From Bacteroidales bacterium UBA3289 (GTDB lineage Bacteria; Bacteroidota; Bacteroidia; Bacteroidales; UBA932): 64,000 nt of DNA. Position numbers and translations under genes: made by a program. The first letter of the stretch is position 1. The number at the start of each line of letters is the position of its first letter. Shown one piece after another: positions 25,255 to 32,444 of this stretch. The notes below the pieces were generated by a model, which was not told the origin of the DNA, did no database searches, and saw only the letters and a program-made list of their open reading frames with translations. The stretch spans positions 61,152-125,151 of the forward strand of contig DETL01000020.1 of the NCBI GenBank assembly GCA_002361625.1. Direction: 5' to 3'.

Positions 25255-26232
25255 ATGAAAAAGATCATTGACCCTGTGGACAGGGAATTACTGAAAAGCG
25301 AACTCGACCAGGACCATCACCTGCGCCAGACCAACCGCGCAGGAAACGAGCTCTATGTCGTCGGCCCCGAGAGTACGAATGTCATCCGGGAGATCGGCCG
25401 GCTCAGGGAAATCGCCTTCCGGAATGACGGCGGCGGTACCGGGGAACCCCTGGATATCGACAAGTTCGATACGGATCCCGCCTACGGATACCGTCAACTC
25501 GTCCTCTGGGACCCCCAGGCGGAAGAAATCATCGGCGGATACCGTTTCTGCCTGTGCGACGAGGCCGTCTATGACCGTTACGGCCAACCGATCCTGACGT
25601 CCTCGCACATGTTCGAGTTCACCAGGAAATTCCTCAAGAACTATCTCCCCCATACGCTGGAACTGGGCCGATCCTTCGTTTCTGTCGATTATCAGAGCTC
25701 CAAGTCCGGTTCCAAGAGCCTGTACGCCCTGGACAACCTTTTTGACGGGATTGCCGCCCTCGGCGTGCTGTATAAGAACCGGATCAAGTATTTCTTCGGA
25801 AAGATGACAATCTATCCTACCTATAATAAGGAAGCCCGGGACATCATCATGTATTTCCTCAAGAAATACTTCGGGGAGAAGGCAGATCTCATCAAAATCC
25901 GCAAACAGGTCAAGGTGGAGAATCCGCGCCGTTTCCACCGCATTTTCACCGGCTCCGATTACAAGGAGAACTACAAGATCCTCAAAGCGGAAGTCGCCAA
26001 GCAGGGTGTAAGCATTCCCCCGCTGGTGAATACCTATATGAATATGTCTCCGACCATGATCTATTTCGGAACGGGGATCAACGACGAGTTTGCCGACGTC
26101 CTGGACTCCGGCATCCTCATCACTTTCGACGACCTGTATCCCGAGAAGATCCACCGCCACACCAACTCCTTCACCCAGATTGGCTGGCGGGCCATCAAGA
26201 GGATCCTAAAGCGCTTCCAGCGCCGCAGCTAA
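25255..26232 (+). CDS. GlsB-like N-acyltransferase (glycine lipid synthesis candidate)
   Basis: A 325-residue GNAT-fold protein of the OlsB/hemolysin-type (Acetyltransf_5-like) family. Diagnostic stretches are LREIAFRNDGGGTGEPLDID, DTDPAYGYRQLVLWD, GGYRFCLCDEA and LELGRSFVSVDYQ. Homologues transfer a 3-hydroxyacyl chain from acyl-ACP to an amino acid, glycine in Bacteroides. It is 30 nt downstream of the GlsA-like gene and overlaps the convergent thioredoxin gene by 27 nt. Amino-acid specificity (glycine, ornithine or serine) cannot be read from the sequence. Confidence 0.75.
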   Translation: MKKIIDPVDRELLKSELDQDHHLRQTNRAGNELYVVGPESTNVIREIGRLREIAFRNDGGGTGEPLDIDKFDTDPAYGYRQLVLWDPQAEEIIGGYRFCLCDEAVYDRYGQPILTSSHMFEFTRKFLKNYLPHTLELGRSFVSVDYQSSKSGSKSLYALDNLFDGIAALGVLYKNRIKYFFGKMTIYPTYNKEARDIIMYFLKKYFGEKADLIKIRKQVKVENPRRFHRIFTGSDYKENYKILKAEVAKQGVSIPPLVNTYMNMSPTMIYFGTGINDEFADVLDSGILITFDDLYPEKIHRHTNSFTQIGWRAIKRILKRFQRRS

Positions 26233-26712
26233 CTTGTTCACCATCACGGTCGCGAGCAGCACTTTCCCATCGGGCCCCACTAGATACAGGGAAGGAATCC
26301 ACTTGACGCGGAAATCGGCTGCGACGGTGGATTCCTTTTTCGATACGAAATCGCTCAGCTGCATCCAGCCGATTCCGTTTTCAGCGACGTAGGCGTCCAG
26401 TTTTTCCGGGTCCGTATCGAATGAGATCCCGACAAAGGTAGCCTTGTCGCCATATCGGGCGTACAGGTCCTTCATCGCAGGGAGGTCGGCCCGGCAATCC
26501 GGACACCAGGTGGCCCAGAAATCATAGACGACATATTTTCCGGCGAATTCGTCCTGGGTATGGAGGACGTCGGCGCGGTCTTTCAGGGAAAAGGCCGGGA
26601 TGGACTCCCCTTTCCGAATCATGTCCACGGCATATTCGCTGTCGGCATCCTTGGGGCCCTTGCAGGCGAAAACGACCGCAAAAGCGGCGCAAAGAAGAAG
26701 CAATTTTTTCAT
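26206..26712 (-). CDS. TlpA/ResA-like thioredoxin-fold lipoprotein
   Basis: A 168-residue exported thiol-disulfide protein. The signal peptide MKKLLLLCAAFAVVFAC ends in a lipobox at Cys17. The thioredoxin active site is WATWCPDC, preceded by GKYVVYDF and followed by the cis-proline loop WIPSLYLVGPDG. It is probably attached to a membrane facing the periplasm and reduces or oxidises exported proteins. It overlaps the upstream DUF5715 gene by 4 nt (ATGA), so they form one operon. Confidence 0.9.
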   Translation of the reverse strand: MKKLLLLCAAFAVVFACKGPKDADSEYAVDMIRKGESIPAFSLKDRADVLHTQDEFAGKYVVYDFWATWCPDCRADLPAMKDLYARYGDKATFVGISFDTDPEKLDAYVAENGIGWMQLSDFVSKKESTVAADFRVKWIPSLYLVGPDGKVLLATVMVNKLAAALEAL

Positions 26713-27416
26713 TTTCTGACAGTTATGTGAAAACAATTCTGTTTTTTCTCGTACTTTACATAGCAGGCGCCCTCGTCATGCAGGTCTTTGAGGACCTGGG
26801 AAAGCGTTGCCCGCAAGTGTTCGGGCGGGACATCCGCGTAGGGCCTGCCCCGGAGTTCCGGAACCTTGACGTAACGCCAGTAAGACAAGTCGAAAGTCGT
26901 CCCGTAGCAATGGGTGGACTTCTCCGAGGCGTTGAGGTTTCCCTGGCGGAGTTTCCGGACATCTTCTTCCGTACGAAGGACGGAAGTGACGACCAATTTG
27001 TTTGGATTCAATCCCTTGGCGGCAAGGGAATCCTGGAAATTCCGGCCGATGCGGTCCAGCAGGTCCACGGCGGAGGGAATCAAGTAAGGGATCGAGTGGG
27101 TGAGTTCCTCCACATGGTACAGGTCGTTGTCTGTGATTTCCACCAGTTTCCCTTTCAAATGTTCCGCCGCCTGTCGGTCCTGGACCGGCGGAATGCCGAC
27201 GGCCTGGGCCATGGAGAGCTGGACCTCGTTCAAGTCGTTGAATTCCTTGGCAAACTGGACGTCGTAAATCCGTACCGGATGATTCTCGATGGGGCCTGCA
27301 TGGAGCCATCGCCAATTCCGTACGGACCGCACGATCCAGGAGATAAGCAGCACCAGGATCAACGTGGCGAGCGCTGAAACAATCATCCAGAATTTTGTCT
27401 TTTTCCTCAGTTTCAT
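26709..27416 (-). CDS. DUF5715 family protein, possible D,D-peptidase-like
   Basis: A 235-residue protein with an N-terminal transmembrane anchor (FWMIVSALATLILVLLISWI) and a periplasmic domain. The segment STHCYGTTFDLSYW resembles the SxHxxGxxxD zinc-binding block of M15/VanY D-Ala-D-Ala carboxypeptidases, and a final CFHITVR could supply the last His. This matches DUF5715. Peptidoglycan hydrolysis is plausible but unproven. It overlaps the TlpA-like gene. Confidence 0.75.
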   Translation of the reverse strand: MKLRKKTKFWMIVSALATLILVLLISWIVRSVRNWRWLHAGPIENHPVRIYDVQFAKEFNDLNEVQLSMAQAVGIPPVQDRQAAEHLKGKLVEITDNDLYHVEELTHSIPYLIPSAVDLLDRIGRNFQDSLAAKGLNPNKLVVTSVLRTEEDVRKLRQGNLNASEKSTHCYGTTFDLSYWRYVKVPELRGRPYADVPPEHLRATLSQVLKDLHDEGACYVKYEKKQNCFHITVRK

Positions 27417-27475
27417 CGTCTAAAGGTACAAATAAATGTCCGAAAAGAAGCGTTTCTTCCCTGAAAAATGGTACA

Positions 27476-27508
27476 TTTGGAGAATCCGGATTTTTATTGC
27501 TAATTTTG
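27476..27508 (+). promoter_or_regulatory. predicted promoter of the lipid-gene operon
   Basis: TTTG at 27476-27479 and TAATTTTG at 27501-27508, spacer 21 bp, both exact. The ATG of the CDP-alcohol transferase follows 20 nt later. Confidence 0.7.
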
Positions 27509-27527
27509 CAATGAAAAATCTTTAAGA

Positions 27528-28241
27528 ATGGAAGGAGTAAAACAAGCCAATAGGATACAGACATCCATCCTGAATGCCGCCGAGAAAAAGATCCTCGTCT
27601 GGATGGCCGAAAGAATGCCCTCCTGGGTAACCTCGGACATGCTCACGATTGTCGGATTTATCGGAGCCTGTGTCGTCGCTGCCGGATACGCCCTGTCGAA
27701 CCTGAATCTGAACTGGCTCTGGCTTTCCTGCCTGGGGTTCGTCATCAACTGGTTCGGCGATTCCATGGACGGCAGCCTCGCCCGCGTACGGGTCACCCAA
27801 CGCAAGATTTACGGTTTTTTCATCGACCACAACGTGGACGTCATCAACGAGACCATCATGTTCGTGGGCGTGGGAACCTCCCCTCTCGTGAACATGACTT
27901 TCATGATGGCCGTTCTCGTCGCATACCTGATGCTCAGCGTTTATGTGTACATTGACTGTCACCTGAAGGGCGAAATGCGCCTCACGTACGGCGGTCTGGG
28001 TCCCACCGAGTTCCGCATCCTCGCGATCCTGGTGAACGTGATGTTCATCTATATCCCCCAGCTTTCCCTTTGGAAAAAGCACATCACCCTCTTTCACAAC
28101 GAGTTTGATTTCGGCATCCTGGACGGTATCGCCCTGGCCGTCGCCATTATCCTTTTCATCTTCTACCTGAGTGGATTCTTCAGGGATATCCGGTACTTCT
28201 CCCGTATCGACCCTTTGAAGAAAGAGAAGGAGGACCGGTAA
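27528..28241 (+). CDS. CDP-alcohol phosphatidyltransferase family protein
   Basis: A 237-residue membrane enzyme. The full signature DG(x)2AR(x)8G(x)3D(x)3D is present as GDSMDGSLARVRVTQRK followed by IYGFFIDHNVD, with all four catalytic aspartates. Five to six transmembrane helices follow. Such enzymes replace CMP of a CDP-linked substrate by an alcohol (glycerophosphate, serine, inositol phosphate and others); the acceptor here is unknown. It is the first gene of an operon with an acyltransferase (1 nt gap) and an SDR. A role in a special membrane lipid is inferred. Confidence 0.85.
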   Translation: MEGVKQANRIQTSILNAAEKKILVWMAERMPSWVTSDMLTIVGFIGACVVAAGYALSNLNLNWLWLSCLGFVINWFGDSMDGSLARVRVTQRKIYGFFIDHNVDVINETIMFVGVGTSPLVNMTFMMAVLVAYLMLSVYVYIDCHLKGEMRLTYGGLGPTEFRILAILVNVMFIYIPQLSLWKKHITLFHNEFDFGILDGIALAVAIILFIFYLSGFFRDIRYFSRIDPLKKEKEDR

Positions 28242-28242
28242 G

Positions 28243-29112
28243 ATGCCCGTCATCACCGCGAAAGAAGCCGCCGAAGACATTTCCCCCATCTTTGCCGGAA
28301 AATGGGGGCGTATCCTGTTCGATATCCTGGTAAAGGCGACTGCTATCGACAAGGTCAATGCCACCCATGACCGGGTGGAAAAAGCGGGCGTCCCCTTCGG
28401 CCCCGATTTCGCCAAAGCTATCCTGGACGATGTGGGCGTGGATTTCCGGATCGGCAACCCGGAGCGCCTGGAGATGCTTCCGCAAGGTCCTTTCATCACG
28501 GTCTCCAATCACATCTACGGCCATCTGGACGGGATTTTCCTGGTGGACGTCATCGGCCATCTCTATCCCGACGTGAAAGTGATGGTGAACGAACTGCTCA
28601 TGTGGATCAAGGGGCTCGCGCCGAACTTCATCGCCGTCAATCCGAGAACGGACACCAACCAAAACGTTTCCCCCACCAGCATCACCGGCATCAAGCAGTG
28701 CCTGCAGCAACTCCGGGACGGCCATCCGCTGTGCCTTTTCCCCTCCGGAGCCGTCGCGGACATCAAACCCCGGGAGCACTGGAGAATCCGGGAAAGGGAC
28801 TGGCAGGATGTCGCCGTCCGACTCATCAAAAAGGCCCGCGTTCCGGTGATACCCATCCGGTTCTTCGACCGGAACTCCCTGTTCTACTACGGGTTGCAGC
28901 TTATCGACTACCGCGTACGCTTCATTCGCCTATTCCACGAACTCTATAATAAACGCGGCACCAGCCCCCGGGTAGGGATCGGTCCGGTCATTACGCTGGA
29001 AGAGCAGGACCAATACACGGACCTGACCGCCTACAAGCGCTTTCTCCGTGCCCAGGTAGATGGGATGGAAGAACCCAACCACTATATCAAACGCTCCGAA
29101 TTATGGAAGTAA
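28243..29112 (+). CDS. PlsC-like acyltransferase
   Basis: A 289-residue acyltransferase. Motif I is VSNHIYGHLDGIF (HX5D), followed by NFIAVNPRTD and LCLFPSGAVADI, the pattern of the second Bacteroidetes OlsA-like type seen also in the GlsA-like protein of this window. It has no signal peptide. Its 3' end overlaps the SDR gene by 10 nt. It may acylate a product of the upstream CDP-alcohol transferase; inference from operon only. Confidence 0.82.
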   Translation: MPVITAKEAAEDISPIFAGKWGRILFDILVKATAIDKVNATHDRVEKAGVPFGPDFAKAILDDVGVDFRIGNPERLEMLPQGPFITVSNHIYGHLDGIFLVDVIGHLYPDVKVMVNELLMWIKGLAPNFIAVNPRTDTNQNVSPTSITGIKQCLQQLRDGHPLCLFPSGAVADIKPREHWRIRERDWQDVAVRLIKKARVPVIPIRFFDRNSLFYYGLQLIDYRVRFIRLFHELYNKRGTSPRVGIGPVITLEEQDQYTDLTAYKRFLRAQVDGMEEPNHYIKRSELWK

Positions 29113-29912
29113 AAGTCGTCCTCCTGACCGGTGGCAGCAGCGGAATCGGCGCCGCCACGGCCCGCCTCCTGGCGGAATCCGGAATCACCGTCTATGCCGG
29201 TTCCCGCCGGGGAACCGTCGAAAAACCGGCCCCTCGGATCATTCCGATCCGGCTGGACGTGAACCAGGAAGGTTCCCCCGAAGCGGCCGTCGAACAGATC
29301 CTCTCCGAACAGGGTCATCTGGATGCCGTCATCTGCAATGCCGGCAACGGCATTTACGGCCCGGTGGAAGGATCCACCGATGCGGAAGCCCGCTACCAGT
29401 TCGAAACCTGCTATTTCGGTTCCCTGAGGACGATCCAGGCCTGCCTGCCTGTCTTCCGCCGCCAGGGATTCGGCCGCATCATCACCGTCACGTCCGTCAT
29501 GGCCGTCCTCCAGCTCCCCTTCCAGGGATTCTACAGCGCGGCCAAAGCGGCGTTACTCTCCCTCAGCGAGTCCTTGTCCATGGAACTGAAAGGCACCGGG
29601 ATCGAGTGCTGCAGCATCCTCCCCGGGGATGTCTCCACGGGATTTACTGCCGCCCGGACCTTCACGGCGGCGGCGAAGGACCCCGGTTCGCCCTACCGGG
29701 AAAAGATGGACCGGAACCTGAAGAAAATCGAGAAGGACGAAACGGGTGGCATGAAACCGGAAGTCATCGGGAAAGCCATCCTGAAGCAGCTGAAACGGAA
29801 GCATATGGCCGTCCGCGTCATTCCCAGGATCGATTACGGGGCCGTGGGCGTGCTGGTCCGGATCCTGCCGGAGAAAGCCAAACTGGCCCTGCTGGATCTC
29901 CTGTACAGTTAA
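29103..29912 (+). CDS. short-chain dehydrogenase/reductase
   Basis: A 269-residue classical SDR. The nucleotide motif is TGGSSGIGAATARLLAESG, then CNAGNG, the catalytic serine in VTSVMAVLQ and YSAAKAAL as YxxxK. The C-terminal half contains LPGDVSTGF. NADP preference is suggested by GSRRGT after beta-2. It shares an operon with the acyltransferase and the CDP-alcohol transferase, so a lipid-linked keto substrate is plausible; not proven. Confidence 0.85.
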   Translation: MEVKVVLLTGGSSGIGAATARLLAESGITVYAGSRRGTVEKPAPRIIPIRLDVNQEGSPEAAVEQILSEQGHLDAVICNAGNGIYGPVEGSTDAEARYQFETCYFGSLRTIQACLPVFRRQGFGRIITVTSVMAVLQLPFQGFYSAAKAALLSLSESLSMELKGTGIECCSILPGDVSTGFTAARTFTAAAKDPGSPYREKMDRNLKKIEKDETGGMKPEVIGKAILKQLKRKHMAVRVIPRIDYGAVGVLVRILPEKAKLALLDLLYS

Positions 29913-29917
29913 CCCTA

Positions 29918-29948
29918 TTGCTCTTTTGAAGAAAAAAGCGTACATTTG
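29918..29948 (+). promoter_or_regulatory. predicted promoter of the DUF5686/DUF3857 operon
   Basis: TTG at 29918-29920 and TACATTTG at 29941-29948, spacer 20 bp. The ATG of the first gene starts 8 nt after the -7 box, leaving almost no 5' leader. Confidence 0.55.
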
Positions 29949-29955
29949 ACGGATT

Positions 29956-32442
29956 ATGCCGAAAATCCGTCATATCCTCCTGTCAGCCCTGTCGCTGCTC
30001 CTGCCCCTCCTGGTTTCCGCCCAGGCGACCCGGGTGCAGGGAAAGGTGACGGATGCGGTCACCGGCGAAGTCATCCCCTACGTCACGGTCTATTTCAACG
30101 GAACCCTCATCGGGACTTCCGCCGACACGGCCGGCTTTTATGCCCTGGAAGTGGAAGAGAAGGATATCCACGCTTTGACCGCAGAAATCAGCGGCTATAT
30201 CCCGCGCTCCCTTCCCGTCGTTTCCGGAAAAGACCAGACGATTGACTTCCAGTTGATTCCGGACGGCTCGACGGATCCGGCTTCCTTGCAGGACAGCCGG
30301 TATGTCCGGTCCATCCTGTACAATCTGGGCCGGAACCGTTCCCGACATGACCCGGAAGCACTTCCGTCCTGGGAAGCCAGCCTATACAGCAAAGTGGAAC
30401 TGGCCGTCGCCCATCTGGACAATTTCGTCGGAAGGGCGCTTTTCCGCAAACGGAATGACCTGATTCCCGAAATGCAGGACACGACGTTCAACGGCTACAT
30501 CCCTGTCCTCTTTTCCGAGGCGATCCTGAAGCGGTATCATGCCGTGGAGCCCCCCGTGGACAAGGAAGTCTTTGAAGCCAGCAGGATTTCCGGACTGAAC
30601 CAGCAGAACGTGCTCCGGCAGTTCACCGGTTCGTCCACCCTCCGGATGAGTTTCTACCGGGATATCCTTCCGGTCTTCAACCTGAGCGTACCCTCCCCTG
30701 CCAGTTCCATCGGTCACCTGTTCTACCATTACACGCTGGTGGACAGCCTGACCACCGGCGGACGCAAGACCTACTCCATCAGCTTCGTCCCCAAGAGGAT
30801 GATCACGTCTCCGACAATGGAAGGAAGGATCGATATCGATGCGGAGGACTTTGCCATCCGGAGCGTCCATGCCCGGCTTTCCCCGAGCGCCAACATCAAC
30901 TGGATTCGCCAGCTCCAGGTGGACAGCGAAAATACCCGCCGGGAGGACGGCACCTGGTTCTTCGACCGGGAGCACCTGTTCCTGGACGCTTCGGTCCATC
31001 TGAACGACCGCCTGACCGTCGTTTCCCTGCAGATGAAGCGGGACCTCGATTATACCGGCATCACTTTCGGGCCTTTCGAAGGGATGGAAAACCTGACCGG
31101 CGGTGACAAGGTCACGGTAGGCGAACAGCCGGAGAAAGACGACGCCTGGTGGGAGACCGCCCGTCCGGAACCCCTTACCGACCGGGAACGCTCCATTTTC
31201 ACCACCGCGGAACGGTTCAAGGAACGGCCCTCCTTCAAGTGGATTTCCGCGCTCAGCAACATGTTCGTCACGGGTTTCCTGGAAAACACGAAATACGGCA
31301 TCGGCTACGGTCCCTGGGACCGCACCGTCACCTTCAACGGAACGGAAGGCGTGCGTGTCCAGGGCGGCCTCCGGACCACGAAGGAATTCAGCACGAAGGT
31401 ACGCCTGGGTGCTTCGCTGGGCTACGGATTCGGGGACAAGGAATTCAAGTGGAGCGCCTCGTCCGAGTTCATGCTCGGGGACAACCAGGTCCGGACGAAC
31501 AAACTCACCCTGGCGGCAAACCGCGACTACCAGAACCTGGGCCGCGGCTCCGGCGTCGTTACGGAACGGAACATCGTCAACTCCCTCCTGGCTCCCGGCG
31601 GATTCGACAAGCAAGGCCTCATGTTCCAGGCCCAGATCGCTTACCAGTACGAGTTCAGCCCCTCCTTCAATTCCACCCTGGTCCTCCAGCACATGCGCGT
31701 GTACGGGAACAAGGACATCCCCCTTATCCGGATGGACGGGACCGAAGCGCCGAGTTTCTCCGTCAACCAGATCCACTGGACGGGCCGCTTCTCCTGGGAT
31801 GAGCGGGTGAACCGGGGCGTTTTCGAAAAGTCGTATATCTTCACGCGGTATCCGATCCTGTCGGTGGACCTGCTGGGCGGCATCAAAGGCATCACCCCGG
31901 ACGATTGCTCGTTCCTTCGCGGAGAGCTCACCATGGACTGGCGGATTCCGGCAGGCGTCGTGGGATTCGGCCGCTTCCACCTGAACGGCGGTGCCATCCT
32001 GGGCAGCGTTCCGTATCCCCTGCTGAAGCTTCATGAAGGCAATCAAAGCCAGCTGTTCGGAAGCCCGGTCGTCGGCCTGCTGGACAAATCGGCCTTCTCC
32101 CTGATGAACTTCTATGAATTCGGCTCCGACCGCTGGCTTACCGGCTTCTACGAGCATAATTTCAACGGTCTCGTCCTCGGAAAAATCCCGCTGGTCAAGG
32201 AACTGGATCTCCGGGAAGTCGTCACCGTCCGCGGTGCCTGGGGCACCCTTTCCGAGAAAAACCGCAGCCAGGCTCCCTTCCTCCTGATGGACGGCCTCCA
32301 GTCGCTGGAGACGCCCTATGTGGAGGCCGGCGTGGGCATCGCCAACATCTTCCACCTGCTTCGGGTGGACTGCTTCTGGAAGCTCACACACCGGAACGGC
32401 CGCGATTTCGCCGTGAACATCGGCCTGGACATCGACTTCTGA
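29956..32442 (+). CDS. DUF5686 outer-membrane protein with carboxypeptidase-like regulatory domain (copy 1)
   Basis: An 828-residue exported protein. A signal peptide (HILLSALSLLLPLLVSAQA) is followed by a carboxypeptidase-regulatory-like beta-sandwich (about residues 26-105; VQGKVTDAVTGEVIPYVTVYFNG). The rest is a DUF5686 domain with many alternating aromatic strands, fitting an outer-membrane barrel; it ends in FAVNIGLDIDF, a typical terminal strand. The downstream gene is a paralogue of nearly equal length, so this is a tandem duplication. Function is unknown. Confidence 0.85.
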   Translation: MPKIRHILLSALSLLLPLLVSAQATRVQGKVTDAVTGEVIPYVTVYFNGTLIGTSADTAGFYALEVEEKDIHALTAEISGYIPRSLPVVSGKDQTIDFQLIPDGSTDPASLQDSRYVRSILYNLGRNRSRHDPEALPSWEASLYSKVELAVAHLDNFVGRALFRKRNDLIPEMQDTTFNGYIPVLFSEAILKRYHAVEPPVDKEVFEASRISGLNQQNVLRQFTGSSTLRMSFYRDILPVFNLSVPSPASSIGHLFYHYTLVDSLTTGGRKTYSISFVPKRMITSPTMEGRIDIDAEDFAIRSVHARLSPSANINWIRQLQVDSENTRREDGTWFFDREHLFLDASVHLNDRLTVVSLQMKRDLDYTGITFGPFEGMENLTGGDKVTVGEQPEKDDAWWETARPEPLTDRERSIFTTAERFKERPSFKWISALSNMFVTGFLENTKYGIGYGPWDRTVTFNGTEGVRVQGGLRTTKEFSTKVRLGASLGYGFGDKEFKWSASSEFMLGDNQVRTNKLTLAANRDYQNLGRGSGVVTERNIVNSLLAPGGFDKQGLMFQAQIAYQYEFSPSFNSTLVLQHMRVYGNKDIPLIRMDGTEAPSFSVNQIHWTGRFSWDERVNRGVFEKSYIFTRYPILSVDLLGGIKGITPDDCSFLRGELTMDWRIPAGVVGFGRFHLNGGAILGSVPYPLLKLHEGNQSQLFGSPVVGLLDKSAFSLMNFYEFGSDRWLTGFYEHNFNGLVLGKIPLVKELDLREVVTVRGAWGTLSEKNRSQAPFLLMDGLQSLETPYVEAGVGIANIFHLLRVDCFWKLTHRNGRDFAVNIGLDIDF

Positions 32443-32444
32443 TC

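Noticed and set aside
30382..32391. A 669-codon minus-strand frame opposite the first DUF5686 gene
   Set aside because: Shadow of the real gene, which has a signal peptide, a domain match and a close paralogue downstream.
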